Below are positions 51,558-59,761 of a DNA stretch of 64,000 nt, piece by piece. Source of the DNA: JAWPMT01 sp965229785. GTDB taxonomy: Bacteria > Bacteroidota > Bacteroidia > Cytophagales > Cyclobacteriaceae. A program made the position numbers and the translations under genes. Positions within the stretch are counted from its first letter, which is position 1, and every line of letters begins with the position of its first letter. The stretch covers positions 1,054,001 through 1,118,000 of the forward strand of contig CBDDJS010000001.1 in NCBI GenBank assembly GCA_965229785.1, in the 5' to 3' direction. The notes under the pieces were generated by a model, which saw only the letters and a program-made list of their open reading frames with translations, did no database searches and was not told the origin of the DNA.

Positions 51558-51572
51558 CTGCTTTAGAAAAGA

Positions 51573-51594
51573 AGAGGTGCCAACTGACACCTCT
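51573..51594. terminator. Terminator hairpin between convergent genes
   Basis: AGAGGTG (51573-51579) pairs with CACCTCT (51588-51594) around an 8-nt loop. It lies between the ends of the converging membrane-sensor and cyclophilin genes. The T-run is weak (GAAGCTTTTGATT) on the right. Confidence 0.6.
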
Positions 51595-51605
51595 GAAGCT
51601 TTTGA

Positions 51606-52043
51606 TTAACCTTCCGTGATCACTACTTTGTTCATCGTATCACCCTGGCGGATCTGATCGATCACTTCCAGACCGTCCACTACTTTGCCAAATACGGTGT
51701 GGTTTCGGTCAAGGTGAGCAGTATTTTGCCGACTATGGCAGATGAAGAACTGTGAACCACCTGTGTTTCTTCCAGCATGGGCCATAGAAAGCACACCACG
51801 GTCGTGGTATTGGTTGTCACCGTCCAGTTCACAATCAATTTGGTAGCCTGGGCCTCCGGTACCGGTTCCGTTCGGACAGCCGCCTTGAATTACAAAATCG
51901 GGAATCACTCGATGGAAAGTCAATCCATCATAGAATCCGTGCTCAGCCAGATCGATGAAATTCTTTACTGTGTTTGGAGCATCCTTTTCAAAGAATTCAA
52001 TCTTCATCACTCCTTTTCCAGTGTGTATCTCTGCTTTTTTCAT
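51606..52043 (-). CDS. Cyclophilin-type peptidyl-prolyl cis-trans isomerase
   Basis: A 145-residue single-domain cyclophilin: FHRVIPDFVIQGGCPNGTGTGGPGYQI, MAHAGRNTGGSQFFI, LDRNHTVFGKVVDG. The catalytic Arg (in FHRVIPDF) and the Gln/Phe residues of the proline pocket are present. The family speeds folding at X-Pro bonds. There is no signal peptide, so it is cytoplasmic, like E. coli PpiB. Monocistronic by context. Confidence 0.93.
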   Translation of the reverse strand: MKKAEIHTGKGVMKIEFFEKDAPNTVKNFIDLAEHGFYDGLTFHRVIPDFVIQGGCPNGTGTGGPGYQIDCELDGDNQYHDRGVLSMAHAGRNTGGSQFFICHSRQNTAHLDRNHTVFGKVVDGLEVIDQIRQGDTMNKVVITEG

Positions 52044-52081
52044 ATTCCTAATTTTACGCGATAATACTATTTTCTCACAAA

Positions 52082-54286
52082 CTACGGGTTGAACCAGTAA
52101 GTTAGTTTGAAGATCAATGCGCGATTAACAGGCGACCAGCCATTTTCGTTCAACGGGTCGGTATTGTAATTATCCGTGTAAACGATGAATAGATCGGATA
52201 CGGGTGCATAGCGGTATTGGAACCGGGCATTGATGTTGACATTATCTAACTGGCTGTTGTATTGGATGAAATTGGTGAAAAAGATCTTTTTCGTCAGGGT
52301 AACATCAAATCTGGGTCCGACCAGAAATAGGTTGGCATCATTGTAGGGATCAGGCAATTCAATACGGTTATAATCAACATTGAGACGAATGGCTACAAAA
52401 GGTTGAAATCGATAATTGACCGTGGTACGAAGATTATATCGTGTGCCGTTAAAGTATTCCCCTAATTGGCCCTGAAGGGTGTAGGAAAACAATTTCCGAG
52501 CGTCTGATCGAAAGTTAAAGGAGAACACGTCATAAGTGTAAAAGGTCCCTTCTGCGAGCTCTTGTCCATCTGTTCGCGTTGGATCAAAGGCGTTTTGCAA
52601 ATAGGTGTAAATGCGTGAGAATCCAGCCTGGAAGCGACTTGTATTTAACAGGTTGGCCTCATAATCGATGCCAAATAAACGGTCCGTTACGCGTTCTTTG
52701 TTCCAGAAGTATTCAGTCTGTGCGGTAAACCGGTGACTGGTGAACAAGCCAGAAGACGGGAAAATACTATAACCCAGATCCGGATTGATTCTAAACAATC
52801 CCGTACGAGGAACGAAACCTGCTTCAGCATTATAATTTTCTCCAACATACACATGTGCCCAGGAGAAATTCCAGTTACGGGACTGATAACTGATCCAGGA
52901 AGTCTGTGAAAAACTGTCATCTTCTTTGTCATTATCGAAGGACTTATGGAAGAACATCTTTCCATTCCATTTACCATCTCCTGATAAAATGTTATAATCA
53001 ACACCTACGACGCGATTGTACCGGTTGGCTGTATCCAGTTCACTGTTGTTCTGAAAACTTTCCTTATTGACAAATATGGCTCCAATGTTAGAGCGGGCAA
53101 ATACTTTTCGTTGAACCACACCTACCGTGTAATTCAGGGCCGGTAGTCCAATGCTTTCATCTTTAGCGGCCTGCATGTTCAGCAAACCAATTCGTGTATT
53201 ATTGTCTAGTTTGCCACTTAAGCGAGCACCGTAATGAATTTTGTTTTGCAGGTTTACACCAGTGGCCGTGTCACGGGCGATGCCAATTCTTCGTGAGAAG
53301 AAAGGGCGTGCCAGGAAAGGATGTCCAAAATCCTGAAAAAGGTCCGCGTTTTCGAGGAAGAACTGTCTCCTTTCAGGGAAGAACAACTCAAACCGATCAA
53401 GATTGGTGACTTGTTCGTCCAATTCGACTTGTGAGAAATCCGGATTAACGGTAAGATCAAGGTTTAGTCCTGGTCCAAGGGCAATTTTCGCATCTCCACC
53501 GATAGTACTATTGCCATTGACTGATGTATCATCGGCATCAAAATCCTGTGTGCCGCCTCCGGCAATATAGGGAATGATAGAGACGTTGGCGCCAGGTTTT
53601 TTCAGAGGCTCATCCCACTGTAGTTCCTTCATAAATGCAAGCGACAACAGGATGAAATTTCGTGGAATGGGTGCCCATGTGGATCGTTCTCCATTTTGAG
53701 TGTCAATGCGGTATACATTGATGTTCCATTTGTCCAGTCCTTCTTTGAATCTCAGGGTTTTAAAGGGAATAGCTGCCTCAGCGGTCCAGTATCCGTTGCC
53801 CTGTTGAGCCTCCGCGTACCACTTATTGTCCCAGGAAAGGGAAAGGTCATTGCCACGCTGCCCACCGTTCGATATCAGGCCTTCTCGCTGTACACCGTAT
53901 GGATTGATGCCAAATTGAAACGCATTCGTATTGTCCTGAAAAGGATCCAGTACCAAAGTGATACCGTCCAAATTGCCGCGGTAATCTCTGCGTAATGAGC
54001 TCACGACATAATCCCGGTCTTCTTTCAGGTTGTACATTTTGGCGGCGAAATACAAGTTTTGATCGTCGTACGTGATCATAAACTCGGTTGCACTTTCTGC
54101 TGGTATGGAGTCATAGGGGAAATACTGGGTAAAATTCCCGGCCTTCTCAACTTCAGTCCATCCAGAGTCATCAAGTATACCATCGACGGTAATGGTACCT
54201 TCCAATCGTTTAATGGAGTAGCCTTCCTGAGCCATTATACCAAAAAGAAGCCCAAGGGAGCAAAAAGTAGTAAAAAGTGCCTTCAC
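52082..54286 (-). CDS. DUF5916 outer-membrane protein with CBM9-like N-terminal domain
   Basis: The 734-residue protein has a signal peptide (LFTTFCSLGLLFGIMAQ). A carbohydrate-binding-module-9-like domain follows (about 22-210; ITVDGILDDSGWTEVEKAGNFTQY, MITYDDQNLYFAAKMYN). Then comes the DUF5916 region starting LNLDLTVNPDFSQVELDEQVTNLDRFELFFPERRQFFLENADLF, and a long stretch of alternating amphipathic strands consistent with a beta-barrel, ending in an aromatic-rich LIFKLTYWFNP. DUF5916 proteins are widespread in Bacteroidota outer membranes; their substrate is not established. Monocistronic. Confidence 0.88.
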   Translation of the reverse strand: MKALFTTFCSLGLLFGIMAQEGYSIKRLEGTITVDGILDDSGWTEVEKAGNFTQYFPYDSIPAESATEFMITYDDQNLYFAAKMYNLKEDRDYVVSSLRRDYRGNLDGITLVLDPFQDNTNAFQFGINPYGVQREGLISNGGQRGNDLSLSWDNKWYAEAQQGNGYWTAEAAIPFKTLRFKEGLDKWNINVYRIDTQNGERSTWAPIPRNFILLSLAFMKELQWDEPLKKPGANVSIIPYIAGGGTQDFDADDTSVNGNSTIGGDAKIALGPGLNLDLTVNPDFSQVELDEQVTNLDRFELFFPERRQFFLENADLFQDFGHPFLARPFFSRRIGIARDTATGVNLQNKIHYGARLSGKLDNNTRIGLLNMQAAKDESIGLPALNYTVGVVQRKVFARSNIGAIFVNKESFQNNSELDTANRYNRVVGVDYNILSGDGKWNGKMFFHKSFDNDKEDDSFSQTSWISYQSRNWNFSWAHVYVGENYNAEAGFVPRTGLFRINPDLGYSIFPSSGLFTSHRFTAQTEYFWNKERVTDRLFGIDYEANLLNTSRFQAGFSRIYTYLQNAFDPTRTDGQELAEGTFYTYDVFSFNFRSDARKLFSYTLQGQLGEYFNGTRYNLRTTVNYRFQPFVAIRLNVDYNRIELPDPYNDANLFLVGPRFDVTLTKKIFFTNFIQYNSQLDNVNINARFQYRYAPVSDLFIVYTDNYNTDPLNENGWSPVNRALIFKLTYWFNP

Positions 54287-54519
54287 GCCGCGAAGTTAGA
54301 ATTTATTCAGGCGGCCTCTAACGAAATGTATTTTATTGGTTTATTGCGTTTTTAGGAGGTGTCATTTTACCGTCATTCCCGGTCGTAACACTGATGGAGT
54401 CCCACATCCGTTTAAAATCGGCCTTGGGTTTCTCTATTAGCGGTAAATTGCCAATATGTGAGCCAATAGATGCAATTGATAATTGGATCATGTCAAACAC
54501 GTATATCAACAAATAGTAG

Positions 54520-54891
54520 ATGCAATACCAGGTCAATACCCCACAAGAATACCTCGATGTTTTGGAAGAGGATTGGAGAAAAGAAAAACTACTGGAAGTA
54601 TGGCAATTGCTGGAGGCAGAAGGACCGGAATTGCAACCGGGGATAGAATACAAGATGCTCAGCTTTGCCGATGAACGAGGTACGGTTTTTAATCTCAATG
54701 CCCAGGCGAATTATGTGAGTTTCTATGTTGGGGATACCCAAAAGGTGGATGCTTCGGGCCAAATGCTCAGTGGTTTTAATCATGGTAAAGGGTGTATTCG
54801 AATCAAGAAATCCAATGAGGTGGAGCAACTTCGTGAATTCCTCAAATTAGCGTTGGCGAAGCGTAGAAAGGGGGGAGATATCGGGTGCTGA
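54520..54891 (+). CDS. DUF1801 family (YdhG/Fra-like) protein
   Basis: The 123-residue protein has the DUF1801 pattern: an N-terminal helix (YLDVLEEDWRKEKLLEVWQLL), the PGIEYKMLSFADERGTVFNLNAQANYVSFYVGD segment, and the late GKGCIRIKKSNEVEQLREFLKLAL. Related proteins include B. subtilis Fra/YdhG, studied as iron chaperones similar to frataxin. Whether this one binds iron is unknown. It stands alone, divergent from the DUF5916 gene. Confidence 0.82.
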   Translation: MQYQVNTPQEYLDVLEEDWRKEKLLEVWQLLEAEGPELQPGIEYKMLSFADERGTVFNLNAQANYVSFYVGDTQKVDASGQMLSGFNHGKGCIRIKKSNEVEQLREFLKLALAKRRKGGDIGC

Positions 54892-55299
54892 GGAATGATG
54901 GACTCGTCATTTATGCATCATGTGATTAACATTACAAGTGCAATTCAAATATCATCGAGTGGCGCTTTGAAGAAATAGGGCACGGGAGGAAATGATGGTA
55001 CTTGTTGAACTTTGATGTGGATTCCCACGGAATAGCCAATACACCTTTCTAAAAGTGTTCAGGGGATAATAGGGGCCACGTAGCTAATTGAACTGGTGAA
55101 TGTGATGGGTACCTGAAATGGTATCCTTATTTGCTTAAACCAGAGTTTCCACTTAAAAATTAGGGCTAATTTTTGGCTTTTTGGGAATCTTCATGGCTTC
55201 AACCGGTCGTTTATTTTGACATATTGGACTTTGAATACTATTGTTTTGTTTTAAAAACAAATTATCCGAAATTCGAGTTACCCCAACATTACCCCAAAT
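54892..55299. other. Intergenic region, nothing recognised
   Basis: About 400 bases between two rightward genes. Only short chance frames are seen (for example 27 codons from 54896), with no repeat copy, strong hairpin or RNA gene. It presumably contains the promoter of the following secreted-protein gene. Confidence 0.4.
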
Positions 55300-55866
55300 A
55301 TGTCATCTCAAAGCACCCCCTTATTGAGGTTGGCTATGATAGGATTGTTGCTTATTGCAGTAAATCTATCCTCGGCCCAACAATTCCCCAGAGTCAATGC
55401 TATTTTGGAAAGTCCTGACGGCACATATGCCATGTTGATTGAGAACCATGCAGGTTCACTTGAATCCATTGCTGAGTCCCTCCAGCCCAGGAAGAACAAA
55501 AGAAAGCTAAAAGGCAATGAGGCAATTTTGACCATGTCTTTTCGGGTTTATCAGCAGGCGGCGGTAGGAAACAGGCCTTTTGCTAAGATCAGATATAAAA
55601 TCCACCTTCAAAAGACAGGTGAGGACGTAGCCTGTACCTTCTCTGATTTTAACTTCAAACAGTATGAACGAAGTGCCCGGTATGGTCGTATGATTGAAGA
55701 AAAAGGTAAAGGCAGGGCCATCCAAAGCGTGGAAGAAAGCCTGAACGAAATTCAATGGGGTACGGTCCGATGGCGCATGGATCAGGAAGTCGGAAAATAC
55801 CTAAACAAAATGCTGGCCTTCGAATCGATTGAAAACCCCTCAGACACTACGGACAGAGACCAATAG
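55300..55866 (+). CDS. Secreted hypothetical protein
   Basis: The 188-residue protein has a signal peptide (LAMIGLLLIAVNLSSAQ). The mature part has two features: a predicted beta-rich half (AILTMSFRVYQQAAVG, KIRYKIHLQKTGEDVACTFSDFNFKQYER) and a C-terminal helix region with a basic GKGRAIQSVEESLNEI and WRMDQEVGKYLNKML. It faintly recalls DUF4468-type beta-sandwich proteins of Bacteroidota, but I do not recognise it with confidence. It is followed, tail to tail and directly abutting, by a small leftward gene. Confidence 0.6.
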   Translation: MSSQSTPLLRLAMIGLLLIAVNLSSAQQFPRVNAILESPDGTYAMLIENHAGSLESIAESLQPRKNKRKLKGNEAILTMSFRVYQQAAVGNRPFAKIRYKIHLQKTGEDVACTFSDFNFKQYERSARYGRMIEEKGKGRAIQSVEESLNEIQWGTVRWRMDQEVGKYLNKMLAFESIENPSDTTDRDQ

Positions 55867-55998
55867 TTACTCTACCAGAGGCTGACCATCATCTAACCGT
55901 TTGACAATTCTGGTATCATTATCAGAGGTTGAATGGGATTCTTGAGTTGAAAAAGAAACTACGACGAGAAGAATTACAGAGAAAATAAGCTGGTTCAT
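55867..55998 (-). CDS. Small predicted exported peptide (43 aa)
   Basis: Read leftward, ATG 55998 gives MNQLIFSVILLVVVSFSTQES followed by about 22 polar residues (HSTSDNDTRIVKRLDDGQPLVE). The beginning is a convincing signal peptide or anchor; the stop codon directly abuts the stop of the preceding rightward gene. There is no strong Shine-Dalgarno sequence. It has no recognisable family. The clean signal-peptide architecture is the only support. Confidence 0.4.
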   Translation of the reverse strand: MNQLIFSVILLVVVSFSTQESHSTSDNDTRIVKRLDDGQPLVE

Positions 55999-56198
55999 CT
56001 AAATAACATTTGGTTATTGAAGATAACAACAGACTTTTGCATTCACCTCATGTCATAAGAAAGAAGAAGCCTCAATCACTTCTTTGCCAGTCAATGCGGA
56101 TGAATTGTTTGGGGCCATTGAGATGTACTAATCAATGTTGGCATGCCATGAGTTTTTACACAGAATTACACTACAAATTATTATCTAACTAGACTTTC

Positions 56199-56447
56199 AT
56201 GTTCGAGTCCTCCACCTCACAACGTTCACTAGCCGAAGACCTGTTTGAAACCTGGCTGGAAAATGGTCGAGACCATAAACTGGGCTATCAATACATGCTG
56301 GTCATTTGGGATGAATACACCGAAGATTTTCGACCTGTCTATTTATTCGAAAGGAGTGACCTACACAGTTATGTAAGTCCCCAATCCGAGGAAGTACTGG
56401 CTGCCTATGACTTATATTCAGAATCGAGAATGGACCTGGGTCGTTAA
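56199..56447 (+). CDS. Small hypothetical protein (82 aa)
   Basis: The frame from ATG 56199 encodes an acidic, aromatic-rich protein (SLAEDLFETWLENGRDHKLGYQYMLVIWDEYTEDFRPVYLF), with a helix, then two strands, then DLHSYVSPQSEEVLAAYDLY. The composition and alternating hydrophobics look like a real folded protein, and there is no competing frame on either strand. No family is recognised and no signal peptide is present. Confidence 0.55.
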   Translation: MFESSTSQRSLAEDLFETWLENGRDHKLGYQYMLVIWDEYTEDFRPVYLFERSDLHSYVSPQSEEVLAAYDLYSESRMDLGR

Positions 56448-56510
56448 GAGAACCTTCTGGATACTTTTGATTCAACGGATAATTGATGATTGTTCTATGG
56501 GTGCTTGCTG

Positions 56511-57332
56511 CTATAACATCCCACTTTTCACTTGCTGATCTGCCTTGGCTAACAACACGATTTCAAGCACGAGAACAGGTCCTAACAAAATAAGCCCCAG
56601 GAAAGAGAGTACAATACTGAGGTAGGAGATACCAAACGCCACTTCCAACCTTCCTGATACCCGGGCCAAACGCCCCATGCCATCTTGTAGCCTGATAAGC
56701 CCGAGGCCAAAAATGATAGAAGTTGTACCGATAAGTATTAACGAGAAAAAGGAGAATACACCTGAAAAACCCTCCAAGCTCTCAAAGGAAACTTCCAGCA
56801 TATCTGCGATTAATGCAAGTGCAACAAAAATCACATGTAAATAGCTGCTGAATTTGAGCAGGTGAATTTCAAATAGTCGGGACAGGGCAATATAACCTCG
56901 CATAAACCCAGCAAAGGTGGCGATCATGAACACATAAACCGAAACAAGGGTCAGGGGAGTACGAAGAGCCAGGTCTTCAGGTAGAGCGTTGATTCCTACA
57001 CTGATCAGAAATAGCAGTAAATAAACGATCCCACAAATCCAGGCTGGCTGGAAGGTTTTTCGTAATTCATCTTCCTGAGCACCAACCAGAAAAATTCTTT
57101 TTATGATCTTGTCAATCTTTGGCGTTTCGGGGGGCTGCCAATCCCCCGGGTTTTCTCCTAACGCTGCAATTAAAATTCTGATCGTAGATAAACGAGGAGT
57201 GACTGTTCCGGATTCAATGCGCTGTATTGTTCTTACGCTAACATGACATTTATCCTTCAACTCTTCTTGAGTGATGTCCGCCGCCTTTCTTAAAGCCAGT
57301 ATTCGTTTACCTAATTCCGGCTGTTGGATCAT
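56511..57332 (-). CDS. Membrane-bound XRE-family regulator
   Basis: The 273-residue protein has an N-terminal XRE helix-turn-helix (about 8-62; ILALRKAADITQEELKDKCHVSVRTIQRIESGTVTPRLSTIRILIAALG) and a linker. Five or six membrane helices follow from about residue 90 (WICGIVYLLLFLISVGINAL, LVSVYVFMIATFAGFMRGY, ISYLSIVLSFLGLILLGPVLVLEIVLL). The fusion tethers a DNA-binding domain to the membrane, so release or repositioning may control it. Its start overlaps the CPBP protease stop by 4 bp (ATGA), so both are made together, and the protease could process it. Confidence 0.82.
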   Translation of the reverse strand: MIQQPELGKRILALRKAADITQEELKDKCHVSVRTIQRIESGTVTPRLSTIRILIAALGENPGDWQPPETPKIDKIIKRIFLVGAQEDELRKTFQPAWICGIVYLLLFLISVGINALPEDLALRTPLTLVSVYVFMIATFAGFMRGYIALSRLFEIHLLKFSSYLHVIFVALALIADMLEVSFESLEGFSGVFSFFSLILIGTTSIIFGLGLIRLQDGMGRLARVSGRLEVAFGISYLSIVLSFLGLILLGPVLVLEIVLLAKADQQVKSGML

Positions 57333-58147
57333 GAGTGTGCATTTTTAGCTTGTGACATTCGCTTGTTGAGATAAATTGTGGCAACGATGCCAATGATCAA
57401 CAATAACGAATGTAACACGATTCCGAAAGTTTCATGTGATTGAAGCGCAGCTTCGGATGGAGTTTCTTTGAATTTAATCTCCCAGAGTCCCGCAATCCAC
57501 GTTTTATCGCCAATGGCCGCAAGAATCAAATTTAGCCCGTAGTGAAAGCCAGTAGGCATCGATATGCCGTTGGAACATAATGCCAAGGCTACAAAAATGA
57601 AAGACCATATGCCTGGACCGATCAATGCAGAAGAAAGAGATTGACCCTGGGCACCCACTACGTGATAAAATGCAAATAATAGGGCAATGATGATCTGCGC
57701 GATCCAGATATTGTAGGTTTTATGCAGCTTTTTGAGGAGAAAGGATCTAAAGATGAGTTCTTCCATTAAGGCCAGAGGAATCAGGACCAGCGACAATAAA
57801 AGGAACGAATTCAGGTTAACAAAATTCGAGGTAAATTGAAGATCACTGAATAGAGCGTGAGATATGATCATGCCACCTCCCAATATCAAAGCGCATAGCA
57901 ATCCAATAAAGAACTTCTTAAAAGTGCCTTTGTCTATGACCAATTGATAATCATGGAAACTTGCATTTTCCATTTTGATGACCAGGTATAAGATACCCAA
58001 GGCAATGGACACGCCGATTGGACTGAATACCATCCTGCTGTATTGCGAAGAAAGTCCCAAAGGAAAAGCAGCCAATGTCAATATGATAATCGTGAAGGCT
58101 GTAGGAACCATCAATGCGGAAATACTTGATTTGAATTTTAGTGTCAT
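57329..58147 (-). CDS. CPBP-family intramembrane glutamic endopeptidase
   Basis: The 272-residue protein has about seven membrane helices and the CPBP (Abi/Rce1-like) motifs: LALMEELIFRSFLLKKLH (Glu-Glu-x-x-x-Arg) at about 135-150, and FAFYHVVGAQGQ (Phe-x-x-x-His) at about 168. These residues form the glutamate-based active site of CAAX-processing-like proteases. Its gene is the first of a two-gene operon with the membrane-bound XRE regulator. ATG 58147 is preferred over a TTG six codons earlier. Substrate is unknown, but the adjacent membrane regulator is an obvious candidate. Confidence 0.85.
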   Translation of the reverse strand: MTLKFKSSISALMVPTAFTIIILTLAAFPLGLSSQYSRMVFSPIGVSIALGILYLVIKMENASFHDYQLVIDKGTFKKFFIGLLCALILGGGMIISHALFSDLQFTSNFVNLNSFLLLSLVLIPLALMEELIFRSFLLKKLHKTYNIWIAQIIIALLFAFYHVVGAQGQSLSSALIGPGIWSFIFVALALCSNGISMPTGFHYGLNLILAAIGDKTWIAGLWEIKFKETPSEAALQSHETFGIVLHSLLLIIGIVATIYLNKRMSQAKNAHS

Positions 58148-58404
58148 TTGATTTTTTTGGAGCAAGGGTAGAGCAGCCTCTTAAAATTGGACGCTAAATG
58201 CACCAGACACTTACCTGACATTTGCTGAAATATTGGAATAGAGCGTGTAAAACGGGTTTTTGAATAATTCCTTTTTTATATCTTTTCCGTCATTCGGGTT
58301 TCCGACGATGCGGTTATCACAATACTAAGAATATGAATGAAAAACGATACTTCCTGATGTGAAGAGATCTCCTAGTCTCTTAGTAGGGTTTGACGTTTTA
58401 GAAA

Positions 58405-58914
58405 CTATCTCGGCGGGATATCCGGGTAAGGAGTAATGGACTCCAATATCAAAGCGACTCCATCTTTCGATAGGAGCGTAAGCGTGATGATAATACTCGC
58501 GACAATCAGTGCTACACCGACATTATTGTTCTTGATCTCTGCGAACTCATCAATGGGCGTCATGCGTGTGTATAAAGTAGTACTAAGTAAGCCAATCAAC
58601 AAGGCTGAGGCATAAGCAATGCCTACATATAAAGCACCTCTTCCCACGAAAGTAAGGGTCAGTAAAAAGGCATTTTCGATATTGAGCAATCGAAAGCTCG
58701 AAATAAGGGGTGGAATGACCCCACTGACCATGAAACCTACGGAAAACATCATAGCTGCCATGAATATACTGTAGGCCAGGTTTTTGTTTTGAATGTCATA
58801 ATACCTGCGGCCAATCCATTTCAATAACTTATATGTGAGTAGTAAAATAGAAACGCCTATACTAATGGCTGAGACGATTTCGATCAATCCGAGTAATGCA
58901 GTATTAAAGTTCAT
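58405..58914 (-). CDS. DUF350-like membrane protein
   Basis: The 169-residue protein has four membrane helices arranged as two similar halves (ALLGLIEIVSAISIGVSILLLTYKLLKW ... NLAYSIFMAAMMFSVGFMVSG; ALYVGIAYASALLIGLLSTTLYTRM ... NNNVGVALIVASIIITLTLLSKDGV). The helix pairs joined by a polar loop with Asn before the second helix match DUF350, an uncharacterised bacterial membrane family. ATG 58914 overlaps the stop of the transglutaminase-like gene by 11 bp. It is the last gene of the four-gene leftward operon. Confidence 0.7.
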   Translation of the reverse strand: MNFNTALLGLIEIVSAISIGVSILLLTYKLLKWIGRRYYDIQNKNLAYSIFMAAMMFSVGFMVSGVIPPLISSFRLLNIENAFLLTLTFVGRGALYVGIAYASALLIGLLSTTLYTRMTPIDEFAEIKNNNVGVALIVASIIITLTLLSKDGVALILESITPYPDIPPR

Positions 58915-59761
58915 AAGCCAGTGCGATTTTCCAGTATTGAACATTGTTGGTGCTGGGAGGTAACATGCCGGGTTTCCACCCGTGTGAAGTGGTTTCCCAA
59001 AAGTAGAATTTCTGCCTGTCGAACTCTACATAATATCCCGTAGCGGGGATGTTGAGGGCAATCATAGCGTGTGCATATTCGTCACTCACCATGATGATGG
59101 GCTGAAATCCCGCATGTTTCAATAGGGCATAAAGCAGGACACTTCTGGTATCACAATCTCCTTCCAGTGAGTACAAGAACTCATAAGGGGAAAGGATTCC
59201 ATAGGTTTCATGAGCTCGACAAGGACCTTCATAATCCTCTTCACAGGCTTTGTTGGTAATCAGAACATAAGGTATGTCCTGAACAAAGGTGACGATCAAT
59301 TCTGCTATAGCGGATCGACTCAATTCACGTTCATTCGCCAAATGGACTAAAGAGTCGGCCAGGTATGCCACAACATCACTGTTTTGACGAGCCAGTTCCT
59401 GATAGATGTAGCCCCAATATTCATGATCGGAAGACCAGTAAGCTCTGGGGATTTGTATTTCCTCTCTTAGGTTCCAATGCGTTTCAGAGATATCCGACTG
59501 AGCTTCGTAAGTCAAGCAATAATTCTTTCCCTGCAGCCCTTTCCAGGAACGTGTGTGAACGAAATCGTCGGTACCCGAAATTTGTGTACTTGCTTCCTCA
59601 CAGGACTGTATTTCCTCTTGAAAGCCCTGATAGATGGTTATTAATACAAATAAGCCGATGAACAGGAAAATGGAAGTGAGTACGAATTTGATTACTCGCC
59701 ACACCAACCCAAAGAACCTACTTATTAATGAGCGTCGCGATCTCTCTTTCGGCATCTTCAA
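58904..59761 (-). CDS. Membrane-anchored transglutaminase-like cysteine protein
   Basis: The 285-residue protein has a basic cytoplasmic start, one membrane helix (VLTSIFLFIGLFVLITIYQG, about 26-45) and an extracytoplasmic domain. The domain contains LEGDCDTRSVLLYALLKHAGF (Cys about 204) and DEYAHAMIALN (His about 228), followed by YVEFDRQKFYFWETTS, which fits the Cys-His-Asp order of the transglutaminase-like superfamily. The protein could be a protease or crosslinking enzyme. It overlaps the DUF255 gene by 44 bp and the DUF350 gene by 11 bp, so translation of all three is closely tied. Confidence 0.78.
   Translation of the reverse strand: MKMPKERSRRSLISRFFGLVWRVIKFVLTSIFLFIGLFVLITIYQGFQEEIQSCEEASTQISGTDDFVHTRSWKGLQGKNYCLTYEAQSDISETHWNLREEIQIPRAYWSSDHEYWGYIYQELARQNSDVVAYLADSLVHLANERELSRSAIAELIVTFVQDIPYVLITNKACEEDYEGPCRAHETYGILSPYEFLYSLEGDCDTRSVLLYALLKHAGFQPIIMVSDEYAHAMIALNIPATGYYVEFDRQKFYFWETTSHGWKPGMLPPSTNNVQYWKIALAYEL

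Noticed and set aside
54333..54698. 121-codon leftward frame over the DUF1801 gene
   Set aside because: Ser/Thr-rich low-quality sequence mostly antisense to a recognisable DUF1801 gene.
55173..55418. 81-codon frame overlapping the start of the secreted protein at 55300
   Set aside because: The other frame has a clear signal peptide and continues much further; this one is a shadow at its start.
56010..56192. 60-codon rightward frame before the 82-aa gene
   Set aside because: Irregular composition with scattered Cys, His and basic residues, and no conserved-looking pattern or ribosome-binding site.
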